Part shown: piece after piece, positions 18,434 to 27,633 of the stretch
How the letters are laid out: each line of letters begins with the position of its first letter
Position numbering within the stretch: the stretch's first letter is position 1
Assembly (NCBI RefSeq): GCF_900169065.1
Contig: NZ_FXZB01000009.1
Coordinates: forward strand, 62,001 to 126,000
Reading direction: 5' to 3'
DNA length: 64,000 nt
Source: Brevibacterium aurantiacum
GTDB taxonomy: Bacteria; Actinomycetota; Actinomycetes; Actinomycetales; Brevibacteriaceae
Made by a program: the position numbers and the translations under genes
Notes under the pieces: model-generated
What the model saw: the letters and a program-made list of their open reading frames with translations, nothing else
What the model was told of the DNA's origin: nothing
The model's database searches: none

Positions 18434-18994
18434 GTTGAACCCCTGGCGTCCAGAATACGAATCACATTTTTAACAGCTGGATTTGTTTTTAACCTATCTG
18501 TAGTCGAAAGAAGAATCCAGCGTTTTCTTGAATCTGTGGATAACTCTGTGTGCGAAGACCGAATGCCATAAATGTAGTTTCAGGCGTGGGACTGCGCGCC
18601 GGCTCGTCATTGCATCCGCATTGCACATTCCCGTGATCCGGTATAGATTCTCATCACTGTTGCAGTGGCTTTCTGCTCAAGCCTCGCCCACCGTGGGCCG
18701 CGTCACCGGCGGGATGACTTGCTCTCCTGCTGGTGGCGCTCAATTGTGCTTGGGTCACCCTGAGGCGGAGTTGCGCTTCCTCTCAGGGTGGCGCCCGCGG
18801 CCAGTCGAGGGCAAGGTCAAGGAGCCGGGCCGAGAGTCACCTGGCGTCCGCATCTTGGATTGAGATTTTTCATTTCTACGGCTTGTAGAAAATATTCTAC
18901 GGAGCGTAGTAACGTCGAAAGCACCCAATCAACCGGACGACCTGGAAAGGCCGTTGCAGCCACGTGGTGCTCTGGCATCACGAAAGGGGCAGAT
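18434..18994. other. Intergenic region between tadA and flavohemoglobin (561 bp)
   Basis: Divergent control region. The tadA-proximal end has an AT-rich tract (about 18468-18515) unlike the surrounding GC, a likely promoter region for the tad operon. The middle holds a 9-bp inverted repeat CACCCTGAG (18756-18764) / CTCAGGGTG (18782-18790). The hmp-proximal end carries the tandem TTCTAC palindromes described separately. A 111-codon open frame at 18528-18863 has no coding signature or Shine-Dalgarno and is not called. Confidence 0.6.
18874..18911 (+). promoter_or_regulatory. Two tandem TTCTAC-N5-GTAGAA operator-like palindromes
   Basis: Site 1 is TTCTAC (18874-18879), 5-nt spacer, GTAGAA (18885-18890), a perfect palindrome. 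Site 2 is TTCTAC (18895-18900), 5-nt spacer, GTAGTA (18906-18911), one mismatch. The copies are exactly 21 bp apart, two helical turns, and end 83 bp before the hmp start. A possible promoter TTGTAG (18883) with TAGTAA (18907), 18-bp spacer, would be covered by both. Placement suggests a nitric-oxide or stress repressor such as an NsrR-like Rrf2 protein, but the motif is not a consensus I can name. Confidence 0.65.
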
Positions 18995-20221
18995 GTGATT
19001 TCCCAACCCGCACTTTCCGTCATCCGCGAGACCCTGCCGGTCGTAGGAGCCTCGATCGGCGAGATCACCCCGATCTTCTATTCGCGCATGTTCGCCGCCC
19101 GCCCGGACTTGGAGCGTGACCTCTTCAATCGCGGGAACCAGGCGCAGGGGGAGCAGCAGAAGGCGCTGGCCGGCGCGATCGCCGCCTATGCGACGCTTCT
19201 GGTCAGTGACGATGCGCCGAACATCGACGCCATGATGAGCCGGATCTCGAACAAGCATGCGTCCTTAGGGATCACCGAAGATCAGTACGCCATCGTCTAC
19301 GAACACCTCTTCGCTGCCATCGCCGAGGTTCTCGGGGACGCCGCGACCTCCGACGTCGTCGACGCCTGGACGGCGGTCTACTGGGACATGGCCGACTCGC
19401 TGATCAGAGCGGAGAAGGGGCTCTACGCCCGCTTCCAGGTCGACCCCGGCGATGTCTGGCGTGAGCTGGTTGTGGTCGCACGGACCCAACAGTCTCCGAC
19501 CACCGTCAGTCTCGAACTTGCCCGCGAAGACGGAGCGGCGCTGCCCGAGGCGCAGCCGGGGCAGTACCTGTCCGTCCAGGTGGCGCTTCCCGATGGTGCA
19601 CAGCAGATTCGCCAGTATTCTCTGACCAGAACCTCGAACCGCACGTCGTGGGCTGTGACGATCAAGGCCGAGCCAGGCCGTGCCGAGTCGGGTGTTCCTG
19701 CCGGAGAGGTCTCGAACTTCATCCACGACAACGTCTTCGAAGGTGACACCCTGCGCTGCTCCCTGCCCTATGGCGACCTCGTCGTCGAAGAAGCCGATGA
19801 GCCGCTGCTCTTGGTTTCGGCCGGAATCGGCTGCACGCCGATCATCGGGGCGCTCAATCACCTGGTCCAGGCCGAGTCAACCCGCCCGGTCACAGTTCTC
19901 CACGCCGACCAGTCGATGGCTTCCCACGCGCACAGGCAGGAGATGGCGGAACTGGTCAACCAGCTGCCTGGCGCGCAGATGCACTACTGGTACGAACAGC
20001 TCGGTGCTCGCCCGGCCACCGACACCGTCCACGAGGGCTTCATCAACCTCGCCGAGGTTGGTGTGGACCTGCGCGCGCAGGTTTACCTGTGCGGTCCACC
20101 GCCGTTCATGAACGCGGTGCGACGTGGGCTCGGTGAACTCGATGTCCCCGCCGGCAACGTCCACTTCGAGGTCTTCGGGCCCGATACCTGGAGTGCTGCC
20201 GCGGAGCCGGTGTCGGCCTGA
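18995..20221 (+). CDS. hmp: Flavohemoglobin / nitric oxide dioxygenase
   Basis: Cytosolic NO dioxygenase converting NO to nitrate with NADH. The 408-residue protein has an N-terminal globin domain (about 1-145) with the proximal His in NKHASLGI (about residue 88), an FAD-binding barrel with RQYSLTRTSN (about 205) and an NAD domain with SAGIGCTPIIGAL (about 275). The start is GTG 18995, preceded by GAAAGGGG; the 69 extra codons of the open frame upstream cover the promoter. Likely induced through the tandem palindromes upstream. Followed by a strong hairpin at 20253. Confidence 0.93.
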   Translation: MISQPALSVIRETLPVVGASIGEITPIFYSRMFAARPDLERDLFNRGNQAQGEQQKALAGAIAAYATLLVSDDAPNIDAMMSRISNKHASLGITEDQYAIVYEHLFAAIAEVLGDAATSDVVDAWTAVYWDMADSLIRAEKGLYARFQVDPGDVWRELVVVARTQQSPTTVSLELAREDGAALPEAQPGQYLSVQVALPDGAQQIRQYSLTRTSNRTSWAVTIKAEPGRAESGVPAGEVSNFIHDNVFEGDTLRCSLPYGDLVVEEADEPLLLVSAGIGCTPIIGALNHLVQAESTRPVTVLHADQSMASHAHRQEMAELVNQLPGAQMHYWYEQLGARPATDTVHEGFINLAEVGVDLRAQVYLCGPPPFMNAVRRGLGELDVPAGNVHFEVFGPDTWSAAAEPVSA

Positions 20222-20252
20222 TTCTCCGGTTCTGACCACACCCCATTCCGAC

Positions 20253-20286
20253 GCCGAGGTGGCACGATCGGTCGTGCCACCTCGGC
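20253..20286 (+). terminator. Hairpin downstream of hmp
   Basis: Perfect 15-bp stem: GCCGAGGTGGCACGA (20253-20267), loop TCGG, and its complement at 20272-20286. No T-run follows, so it may act as an intrinsic terminator of the U-tract-poor actinobacterial kind or as an mRNA 3' stabiliser. It separates hmp from prfB. Confidence 0.65.
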
Positions 20287-20357
20287 GCCGGTTGACGGCG
20301 GGGTTGAAGGGCGAGGATTCAAGCCTGAGGGCCGCGATGTACTAGGCTGGGCTCATT

Positions 20358-21476
20358 ATGGCCCTTGATTATTCTGCTGAAATCGCCAACCTCCGTCAGA
20401 CCTACAAAGCGATCCTGGACGTGTCCGATCTGGACAACCTTCGCTCCGAGGTCGCCGAAATGACGGAGCAGGCATCGGCGCCGTCCTTCTGGGACGATCC
20501 GGACTCCGCGCAGAAGATCTCGGCCACCCTCTCGCACAAGCAGGGAACCCTGGAGAAGCTCGAGAAGTTCGGTGAGCGCATCGACGATGCCGAGCTGCTC
20601 ATCGAGATGTCCGAGGATGAAGGCGATGAGGACTCGAAGGTCGAAGCCGAACGCGATCTCAAGAAGCTCCACGACCAGCTGGCCGAGCTCGAGATCTCGA
20701 CCCTGCTCAACCACGAATACGATGAGCGCTCCGCTGTCGTGACCGTGCGCTCCGGTGCCGGCGGCGACGACGCCACCGACTGGGCGCAGATGCTCATCCG
20801 CATGTACATCCGCTGGGGCGAGAACCGCGGATACAACGTGCAGCAGCTTGACACCTCCTACGCCGAAGGTGCGGGCATCAAGTCCGCAACCATCCAGGTC
20901 AACGCCCCCTACGCTTACGGAACACTGTCCGTTGAGGCAGGCACGCACCGTCTCGTGCGCATCAGCCCCTTCGATAACCAGGGGCGTCGTCAGACCTCCT
21001 TCGCTGCCGTCGAGGTTGTCCCGCTCATCGAGTCCACAGACCATGTCGAGATCGATGAGAACGATCTGCGCATCGACGTCTACCGGTCCTCGGGCCCAGG
21101 CGGTCAGTCCGTGAACACGACCGACTCGGCTGTGCGCATCACGCACGAGCCCACCGGCGTCGTCGTGAGCATGCAGAACGAGAAGTCCCAGATCCAGAAC
21201 CGCGAAGCCGCGATGCGCGTGCTCCAGTCCCGCCTCCTCGACCTCAAACGCAAGGAAGAGGCAGCGCAGAAGAAGGAACTGGCCGGTGACATCAAGGCCA
21301 GCTGGGGTGACCAGATGCGTTCCTACGTCACCCACCCGTACCAGATGGTCAAGGACCTGCGCACCGGCTACGAGGTCAACAATCCCTCGAACGTCTTCGA
21401 CGGCGACCTCGACGGCCTCATCGAGGCCGGAATCCGCTGGCGCAAAGAGCAGGAGATGGCCGAAGAGTCTGAGTGA
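20358..21476 (+). CDS. prfB: Peptide chain release factor 2
   Basis: Class I release factor that reads UGA/UAA. The 372-residue protein has the RF2 anticodon tripeptide SPF (within VRISPFDN, about residues 203-205) and the universally conserved GGQ ([11 protein letters not shown], about 249-251). The N-terminal coiled region includes SFWDDP. There is no programmed frameshift near codon 25: the gene reads through in one frame. First gene of a conserved prfB-ftsEX-M23-smpB-ssrA stretch. The gap to ftsE (about 165 bp) shows no clear terminator. Confidence 0.96.
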   Translation: MALDYSAEIANLRQTYKAILDVSDLDNLRSEVAEMTEQASAPSFWDDPDSAQKISATLSHKQGTLEKLEKFGERIDDAELLIEMSEDEGDEDSKVEAERDLKKLHDQLAELEISTLLNHEYDERSAVVTVRSGAGGDDATDWAQMLIRMYIRWGENRGYNVQQLDTSYAEGAGIKSATIQVNAPYAYGTLSVEAGTHRLVRISPFDNQGRRQTSFAAVEVVPLIESTDHVEIDENDLRIDVYRSSGPGGQSVNTTDSAVRITHEPTGVVVSMQNEKSQIQNREAAMRVLQSRLLDLKRKEEAAQKKELAGDIKASWGDQMRSYVTHPYQMVKDLRTGYEVNNPSNVFDGDLDGLIEAGIRWRKEQEMAEESE

Positions 21477-21643
21477 CCTTCGGCTGCTCGACTAGTTCAC
21501 GAACCGCCTCGTTGACGCACCGCCTCGGCGGCTGTGAACTTCCTCCAATGCGCAACACACGCCCTTAAGCCTCCCCGAACATCACGGAGCTGTTACGTAC
21601 AGTGGAAGCGGCCGAGCCATCCGCGACATGATTGAAGAACCTC

Positions 21644-22333
21644 TTGATCAAATTCGACTCAGTTTCGAAGTCCTACGACGCACGCTCCCGCCGAGCACTC
21701 GACGACATTTCGTTCGAGGCCGAGCGTGGAGAATTCGTGTTCCTCGTCGGCGCTTCGGGCTCGGGTAAATCCACGGTCATCCGCCTCATCCTGCGCGAAG
21801 AGGTCCCCAGTGCCGGACGGATCCACATCGCCGGGAAATCGGTCGTCAAGATGCCCAGCTGGAAGGTGCCCTACCTGCGGCGGGGGATCGGAACCGTGTT
21901 CCAGGACTTCCGCCTGCTGCCGAACAAGACCGTCTTCGCCAACGTCGCCTTCGCCCTCCAGGTCATCGGCAAGTCCCGGGCCGCCATGTCGACCCTGGTC
22001 CCCGATGTGCTCGAGACAGTGGGGCTGGCCGGCAAGGAGAAGCGCTACCCCAACGAACTCTCCGGTGGTGAGCAGCAGCGCGTGGCCATCGCCCGCGCCG
22101 TCGTCAACAAGCCAGGCATCCTGCTCGCCGACGAGCCCACAGGCAACCTCGACCCGACCACCAGCGCCGACATCATGTCGGTGCTCGAGAAGATCAACCG
22201 CAACGGAACCACAGTGCTCATGGCCACACACGACGGAGAGATCGTCAACCGGATGCGCAAGCGAGTCATCGAACTCTCCGAGGGAACAATCGTTCGCGAT
22301 GTCGAAGAGGGCACCTACGGAGTCGCCTCATGA
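21644..22333 (+). CDS. ftsE: Cell division ATP-binding protein FtsE
   Basis: ABC ATPase of the divisome complex FtsEX. Walker A GASGSGKS (about 36-43), Q-loop VFQDFRLL, signature LSGGEQQR (about 140) and Walker B ILLADEPT followed by the H-loop MATHD are all present. TTG 21644 gives [12 protein letters not shown] and 229 residues, the family's normal start and length; a TTG four codons earlier (21632) is open too. Stop overlaps ftsX by ATGA. Confidence 0.93.
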   Translation: MIKFDSVSKSYDARSRRALDDISFEAERGEFVFLVGASGSGKSTVIRLILREEVPSAGRIHIAGKSVVKMPSWKVPYLRRGIGTVFQDFRLLPNKTVFANVAFALQVIGKSRAAMSTLVPDVLETVGLAGKEKRYPNELSGGEQQRVAIARAVVNKPGILLADEPTGNLDPTTSADIMSVLEKINRNGTTVLMATHDGEIVNRMRKRVIELSEGTIVRDVEEGTYGVAS

Positions 22334-23244
22334 GGGCCGGATTCATCCTCTCCGAGGTCTGGTCGGGGCTGCGCAAGAACGTCTCCATGGTCCTATCCGT
22401 GGTGCTCGTGACATTCGTGTCCCTGCTCTTCGTCGGCGCCGCGATCCTGCTGCAGATGCAGGTCGGGCAGATGAAGGACTACTGGTACGACCGTGTCCAG
22501 GTCTCCGTCTTCCTGTGCCCACCGGATTCGGAGGCCACCAACTGCGTCGAGGGCGAAGCCACTGATACGCAGAAGAAGAACATCGAAGACCAGCTCGAAA
22601 GCTCTGAGCTTGCCCCCTATGTCGACGAGGTCTACTTCGAGGACAAAGGCGAGGCATTCGAGCACTTCCAAGACCAGTTCAAGGGCACCAGCCTCGAAGG
22701 CACCGTTCCCGAAGACGAGATGAACGAGTCGTTCAGGGTCAAACTCAAAGACGCCGAGAAATACGACATCATCAAGGAATCGTTCTCCTCGACTCAGGGC
22801 GTCGAAGAAGTCGTTGACCAGAACCAGCTTCTCGACCGTCTCTTCGGTGTGCTCAACATCGCCACCGTCGTCGCGGTCGCGATCGCCGGCATCATGCTGC
22901 TGTGCGCCATGCTGCTCATCGCCACGACCATCCGACTCTCTGCGTTCTCCAGGCGACGTGAGACGGGAATCATGCGGTTGGTGGGTGCCTCGAACACCTT
23001 CATCCAACTCCCGTTCCTGCTCGAAGGCGTCATCGCCTCGGCGATCGGTGCGACCCTGTCCGCCGGTGCGCTGGGCCTCCTCGTCCACTTCGGCGTCAGC
23101 GGCTGGTTGGAGGGTCAGGCGACCGGCTTCAGCCTGATCTCGGGAGTCAACGTCCTCATCGTGGCACCGATCCTCATCGCCATCGGTGTGATCATGGCCG
23201 GGGCATCGTCCCTGATCACCCTGAACAAGTACACGAAGGTCTGA
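22330..23244 (+). CDS. ftsX: Cell division protein FtsX
   Basis: Membrane partner of FtsE with an ABC3-type permease topology: one helix near residues 20-45, a large extracellular loop (about 46-170, acidic, with two Cys), and three C-terminal helices. [25 protein letters not shown] sequence opens helix 1. It does not transport; ATP hydrolysis by FtsE is relayed to a peptidoglycan hydrolase outside the cell. The M23 peptidase one base downstream is the obvious partner. Confidence 0.92.
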   Translation: MRAGFILSEVWSGLRKNVSMVLSVVLVTFVSLLFVGAAILLQMQVGQMKDYWYDRVQVSVFLCPPDSEATNCVEGEATDTQKKNIEDQLESSELAPYVDEVYFEDKGEAFEHFQDQFKGTSLEGTVPEDEMNESFRVKLKDAEKYDIIKESFSSTQGVEEVVDQNQLLDRLFGVLNIATVVAVAIAGIMLLCAMLLIATTIRLSAFSRRRETGIMRLVGASNTFIQLPFLLEGVIASAIGATLSAGALGLLVHFGVSGWLEGQATGFSLISGVNVLIVAPILIAIGVIMAGASSLITLNKYTKV

Positions 23245-23245
23245 G

Positions 23246-24475
23246 ATGAAGCGCAGACTCGGTTTGGTTCTCACAGCAGCAGTGCTGGCCGTCATCATGC
23301 CCGTCACCTCGGCGGGGGCCAACCCTCGCGATGACAAGAGCAAGGTCGATGAGCGGGTCAAGGAGCTCCAGCAGGAGTTCGAGGGCCTCGACGAGGACCT
23401 GGCCCGAGTCATCGCCGAACGCGATGCCGCCGAGGAGAAGCTGCCCGACGCCGAAGCCGCGTCGAAGAAGGCCGATGACGCTCTGGCCGAAGCCATCGAG
23501 ACCGATGATGCCATGGCAGCCCGTCTCACCTCGGCGCAGAATGCCCAGAAGGATCTCAAGACCTCGATCAAGGACGGCGCAGAGGAGATCGACAAGCACA
23601 AGACCTCGGCCGCGCGCATCGGGCGACAGGCCTACCAGAACTCCGGCATCACCTCCGACCTGGCGATGCTGCTGCAGATGGCCGAGGGCACAAGCGCCGA
23701 CGGCGGAATCGGGCGGGTGGACTCCGCCGTGCGATCGCAGCAGCGCACGATCGACACCCTCTCCGAGCAGCGAGCGGTGAACAAGAACAACGAAGAGCGC
23801 CTCTCCGGTGTCACCGATGAGATCTCGGACCTCAAGGACGAAGCCGCCGAGGCGGTGCTGGCCAAGGAAGCCGCACAGATCGACGCGAAGAAGAAGTCCG
23901 ACAGCCTCAACGACATCATCACCACGAAGGACGATGCTGAGAAGACGATCTCGGATAACAAGGCCGAGACCGAGGAACAGCTGCAGAAGGAACAGGACGA
24001 GCAGGATCGCCTGGCGAAGAAGGTCCGCGACTGGGAGAAGGATCAGGAGAAGAAGGGCAAATTCGTCTACGGCGACGGCGAACTGGCCAACCCTGCCAAG
24101 GGCTATCCCACCACTTCACCATTCGGGTACCGCATCCACCCGATCACCGGAGCCAAGAAGCTGCACTCGGGCACCGACTTCGGCGTTCCCTGCGGCACAC
24201 CGATCCGTGCAGCAGGCGATGGCATCGTCGTGATCTCCGGTTGGACCGGCGGCTACGGCAACCGCGTGGTCATCTCCCACGGAAAGATCAAGGGCGACTC
24301 GATCGCCTCGACGTACAACCACAACACGGACCTCAAGGTCCGTGACGGGCAGAAGGTGAAGAAGGGTCAGGTCATCTCGGATTCGGGCACGACCGGTGCC
24401 TCCACCGGCTGCCACCTGCACTTCGAGATCATGAAGAACGGCGGCTACGTCGACCCGATGCCCTACATCTCCTGA
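23246..24475 (+). CDS. Secreted M23 (LytM) peptidase with coiled coil, EnvC-like
   Basis: A 409-residue exported peptidoglycan hydrolase or hydrolase activator. Signal peptide 1-26 ends in SAGA. Residues about 28-275 are a long charged coiled coil, the part that in EnvC/PcsB-type proteins touches the FtsX outer loop. The LytM domain (about 285-405) keeps the zinc pattern HSGTDF and HLHFE, so it is predicted catalytically active, unlike EnvC. Placed one base after ftsX, which supports a FtsEX-regulated septal role. Confidence 0.9.
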   Translation: MKRRLGLVLTAAVLAVIMPVTSAGANPRDDKSKVDERVKELQQEFEGLDEDLARVIAERDAAEEKLPDAEAASKKADDALAEAIETDDAMAARLTSAQNAQKDLKTSIKDGAEEIDKHKTSAARIGRQAYQNSGITSDLAMLLQMAEGTSADGGIGRVDSAVRSQQRTIDTLSEQRAVNKNNEERLSGVTDEISDLKDEAAEAVLAKEAAQIDAKKKSDSLNDIITTKDDAEKTISDNKAETEEQLQKEQDEQDRLAKKVRDWEKDQEKKGKFVYGDGELANPAKGYPTTSPFGYRIHPITGAKKLHSGTDFGVPCGTPIRAAGDGIVVISGWTGGYGNRVVISHGKIKGDSIASTYNHNTDLKVRDGQKVKKGQVISDSGTTGASTGCHLHFEIMKNGGYVDPMPYIS

Positions 24476-24663
24476 CGACGGTCATCGTCCTTCAGAACCT
24501 GACCTCGCCGAGGTGGCTCCCGGTTGAATGTGATTCTGGCCTTTCGTGCGCGATATCATTGAGCTAGAGTAGTTGGTCTGCGTGTCTACGCGATTGAGCA
24601 CTCCTCGGGGGCTGACAATCGAGGTCGGACACACTGAACCGAGACACAGGAAGGAGGCCGGAC

Positions 24664-25134
24664 ATGCCGAAGGAAACTGGCAAGAAAGTCATTGCGAGGA
24701 ACCGCAAGGCACGCCACGACTATCTCATCGAAGATACGTGGGAGGCCGGTCTCGTGCTGAGCGGAACCGAAGTGAAGTCGCTGCGAGAGGGCAGGGCGTC
24801 GCTGACAGACGGTTTCGCATTGATCTTCCAGAACGAAGCGTGGCTCGAAGGCGTCTACATTCCCGAATACGCACAGGGGACATGGACGAACCACACCGCT
24901 CGCCGCCGGCGGAAGCTGTTGCTGCACCGTGACGAGATTCTGCGGCTGTCGCAGAAGGTCAAGGAATCGGGACGCACACTCATTCCGCTGGAACTGTACT
25001 TCGACGGATCGCGCGTCAAGGTTGAGATCGCTCTGGCCAAGGGCAAGCGCGAATGGGACAAGCGTCAGGCGCTGCGTGAGGCACAGGACAAGCGTGAGGC
25101 TGAGCGCGCCATCAAGTCCAAGCAGTTCCTCTGA
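24664..25134 (+). CDS. smpB: SsrA-binding protein SmpB
   Basis: tmRNA partner in trans-translation. The 156-residue protein begins with [29 protein letters not shown], shown here only in part as [19 protein letters not shown], and ends in a basic Lys/Arg-rich tail ([19 protein letters not shown]) that fills the decoding site. ATG 24664 follows AGGAAGG. The 188-bp gap before it shows no gene. Its RNA partner ssrA lies 153 bp downstream on the same strand. Confidence 0.96.
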   Translation: MPKETGKKVIARNRKARHDYLIEDTWEAGLVLSGTEVKSLREGRASLTDGFALIFQNEAWLEGVYIPEYAQGTWTNHTARRRRKLLLHRDEILRLSQKVKESGRTLIPLELYFDGSRVKVEIALAKGKREWDKRQALREAQDKREAERAIKSKQFL

Positions 25135-25287
25135 GCTGACCCAGTCGACACCGCCGGCGAACCGGATTTCCGTTCGTGGGAATGCAATTGGATCGACTGG
25201 TGTTCTACGAGTATGCTGGTTATTCTGGTCAGCGCATGAGCCTGTTTATGCAGGTGAATGAGCTGGGCAGGTTTGGTAAAAGAATAT

Positions 25288-25663
25288 GGGGATGATCGGT
25301 TTCGACGTCGGACACTGCGACGGGAGAAGCGGGCCGAGAATGTAGAGTCATCTCGTTAATGTCCTCTGCAAAACAATAGGTGCTAAGTCTAATAACCGCA
25401 CCGATTTCGCCCTCGCTGCCTGATTAGGCCGAGCTGCGAATCCGTCAGTCTAGAGTTGCTTCCACTCTAGGTCCTGGCGTCGCTTAGGGAGCCACTGCTT
25501 CAGATATTTGTTGAGGGTATCTGAGGGACTTTTACTCAACTCCGTTCGTTGGTCCACATGTTCGTGTGAGGGCCAGAACCTAAGAAACTACTTCACGAAC
25601 TGCGCCCGGAGAAGTCCTGACAATCTGCCGACGGACGCGGGTTCGATTCCCGCCATCTCCACC
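25288..25663 (+). ncRNA. ssrA: tmRNA (ssrA)
   Basis: Transfer-messenger RNA for ribosome rescue. The 5' end GGGGATGATCGGTTTCGAC pairs with CATCTCC at 25654-25660 to make the 7-bp acceptor stem, and GGTTCGATTCC is the T arm. The tag reading frame starts at resume codon GCT 25382 and reads AKSNNRTDFALAA, then TGA at 25421-25423. The final ALAA is the protease signal. After the discriminator A (25661) the DNA reads CCC, so the CCA end is not fully encoded. Ends are accurate to a few bases. Confidence 0.95.
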
Positions 25664-25668
25664 CATGG

Positions 25669-25710
25669 AAGAAGCCCGGTGACTCAGAGTTCTGAGTCAC
25701 CGGGCTTCTT
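25669..25710. terminator. Bidirectional hairpin terminator after tmRNA
   Basis: Perfect 20-bp stem with a 2-nt loop: arm 25669-25688 and its complement 25691-25710, starting AAGAAG and ending CTTCTT. It sits between ssrA on the plus strand and the convergent thiamine-diphosphate enzyme on the minus strand, with short A and T runs at the ends, so it can serve both. Confidence 0.85.
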
Positions 25711-25744
25711 CGCGTCCGGAATCGCGACTGAGCCGCCCGCGCCC

Positions 25745-27397
25745 CTACGAGTTCACACGAATGACTTCCTCCTGGTACGGCGCGATGACCGCACCCGAGA
25801 TCCGCAGGTCGAGGACCAGGAACTTCCGTTCGTCGACCGGAGTCGCCTTCCACTCGTTGACGACCTCGAGATCAGCCAGCGAGCGAACCGCGACACCCTG
25901 TCCTCCGGCAGCGCTGCCCAGGGCTGCGAAGTCGATCTCGTCGATGAGCATCGGCGACTTATCCAGCCCTTTGAGACCGTACAGGTTCACCTCGGCGCCA
26001 TAGGCGGCATCATTGAACACTACGGCCATGCCGCGGCCTCCGGCTGAACGGATGGCGGTGTCGAGGTCGGACAACGCCATGGCGCCGCCCCCGTCGCCGG
26101 TGGTGAGAACGATCGTCGAATCCTGATTGGCCCGGGCAGCCCCGGCGACGCTGTGCCAGCCGAGTCCGATCGACTGGAATGCGGTGCCGACCATCGCCAA
26201 CCGGTCGGGTGCGCTGGGTTCCCAGAACATGTTCGCCCACGCGATGAAGTGACCGCCGTCGGAGACAACGACGCGGTCCTCGGGCATCAGTTCTCCGAGT
26301 CTCGCAGCGGCTGCACGCGGGTCCAGGCGACCGTCCTCAGCAAACTCCGTCCCCATCTCATAGGCCCGGTCGGAAGCTGTGTCCACGGTTTCGCGCCACC
26401 CGCTCGGCTGAGATCCGGCAGCTTCCAAGCGAGAAACCAGCTCACCCGCGGCAAGCTTCACGTCGCTGCGGATGAAACCGCCGACCCTGGCATTCGTTGC
26501 CCGATCGTCGGTGTCGATCTGCCAGACAGTCGTCGACGGGTGGAACAGTTCGCCGAAGCGCATGGTGAACTGGTTGAGCGAGGCCCCGAAGACGACGGCG
26601 ACATCGGCTTCATGGATTCGTTCCATCGCCTCCGGGGCTCCGAAGCCTCCGGCCACACCCAGGTCGAACTCGTCATCAGGGAAGACGTTTCGGCCCAGAG
26701 CAGTCGTGGCAGTCAATGCCCCGGTGGCCTCTGCCAGGGCGCCGAGTTCCTCTTCCGCTCCCGCCAACCACGCGCCTCGCCCGGCCAGCAGAACTGGTCG
26801 CTCCGCCTCGGCGAGGGTGGAGGCCAAGCGAGCGAGTGAGGTCTGTGCGAATTCGGACGACGGCGCCAGGGGAGTGGGCTGACCAGGTCCAGGGACTGAG
26901 GGGATCTCGCCGATGTCGAGGGTCGCGACATCGTAGGGGATTGCCAGGACGACGGGCACACGGTACGTCAGCGCGTGCTCGATGGCCGTGACGGTCGCGG
27001 CCGCAGCATCGACGCGCCCCACGGTGTAGGTGCGCACGCCCACAGCCGAGGCCATGGCGATCTGGTCGACATCCCACGGGCGAGGTCCGGACGTGGGCTC
27101 ATCACCGACGACGAGGACGAGTGGCACCTTGGCCTGCGCAGCCTCGGCCAGTGCAGTGAGTGTGTTCGTGAATCCGGCGCCATAGGTTGTGGTGGCTGCA
27201 GCGATGCGCCCGGAGGTGCGGAAGTGCGCATCGGCGGCGACGACCGCGCCGGCCTCGTGGCGAACGGCAGTATAGGTCGCCGAGGTGGAGGTCAGCAGAG
27301 CATCGAGGAAGTAGGCGTTGCCGTTGCCCATGAGTCCGAAGACCTCATCGATGTGGTGGGCCAGGGTGTGAGCGACGTGGGCAGAAGTGTGAGCCAT
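25745..27397 (-). CDS. Thiamine-diphosphate-dependent enzyme (ALS/decarboxylase family), second copy
   Basis: A 550-residue TPP enzyme. Catalytic Glu48 lies in RHEAGAVVAADAH and the TPP motif GDGGGAMALSDLDTAIRSAG with a downstream FND is at about residue 435. Three-domain layout (Pyr, central, PP) is like acetolactate synthase or 2-oxoacid decarboxylases, but there is no ilvN nearby, so valine synthesis is unlikely. ATG preceded by GAAAGG. It shares strand with the symporter, TPP enzyme and ureohydrolase upstream but has a terminator-like hairpin and its own inverted repeat in the 236-bp gap before it, so it may be transcribed separately. Candidate substrate: a guanidino 2-oxoacid. Confidence 0.8.
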   Translation of the reverse strand: MAHTSAHVAHTLAHHIDEVFGLMGNGNAYFLDALLTSTSATYTAVRHEAGAVVAADAHFRTSGRIAAATTTYGAGFTNTLTALAEAAQAKVPLVLVVGDEPTSGPRPWDVDQIAMASAVGVRTYTVGRVDAAAATVTAIEHALTYRVPVVLAIPYDVATLDIGEIPSVPGPGQPTPLAPSSEFAQTSLARLASTLAEAERPVLLAGRGAWLAGAEEELGALAEATGALTATTALGRNVFPDDEFDLGVAGGFGAPEAMERIHEADVAVVFGASLNQFTMRFGELFHPSTTVWQIDTDDRATNARVGGFIRSDVKLAAGELVSRLEAAGSQPSGWRETVDTASDRAYEMGTEFAEDGRLDPRAAAARLGELMPEDRVVVSDGGHFIAWANMFWEPSAPDRLAMVGTAFQSIGLGWHSVAGAARANQDSTIVLTTGDGGGAMALSDLDTAIRSAGGRGMAVVFNDAAYGAEVNLYGLKGLDKSPMLIDEIDFAALGSAAGGQGVAVRSLADLEVVNEWKATPVDERKFLVLDLRISGAVIAPYQEEVIRVNS

Positions 27398-27420
27398 AAG
27401 GGGCCTTTCGCGAATGAGAG

Positions 27421-27443
27421 ATATGGAAGAGAACGATCCATAT
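27421..27443. promoter_or_regulatory. Inverted repeat upstream of the second TPP enzyme
   Basis: ATATGGA (27421-27427) and TCCATAT (27437-27443) are exact complements separated by 9 bp, 24 bp upstream of the start codon at 27397. Position and symmetry suggest a repressor or activator operator. It differs from the TATCC-N5-GGATA sites at the ureohydrolase/PucR divergent promoter. Confidence 0.45.
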
Positions 27444-27553
27444 ATGTCTCACACGCGTTGTCCGCGGCTTCGCGCTCCTTTTTCGAGCGCCGGCTGTTCG
27501 GCAGCAACCGGAATCAACGTTGTCACCGGCCTGACCATTCGAATATAGAGGAA

Positions 27554-27612
27554 AGCGGGCCGGCCGTCCAAGCCGGCACCTTCTCGGTGCAGACTCGAAC
27601 GACCGGCCCGCT
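27554..27612 (-). terminator. Hairpin downstream of the symporter gene
   Basis: Outer arms AGCGGGCCGG (27554-27563) and CCGGCCCGCT (27603-27612) are exact complements. The enclosed sequence has a second small stem GCACC/GGTGC. It lies 22 bp past the symporter stop on the minus strand. Likely terminator or 3' processing structure. Confidence 0.5.
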
Positions 27613-27633
27613 GGCAGCCAGTGCGGATGCCTG

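Noticed and set aside
18528..18863. 111-codon frame upstream of hmp
   Set aside because: No Shine-Dalgarno, no motif, and it overlaps a likely promoter region.
20358..20460. Programmed frameshift in prfB
   Set aside because: The gene reads in one frame through the usual frameshift position; no internal TGA.
22393..23619. 408-codon minus-strand frame over ftsX and the M23 gene
   Set aside because: Spans two well-supported genes on the other strand.
25508..26047. 179-codon frame over the tmRNA 3' part
   Set aside because: Runs through the tmRNA acceptor end, the terminator and the convergent TPP gene.
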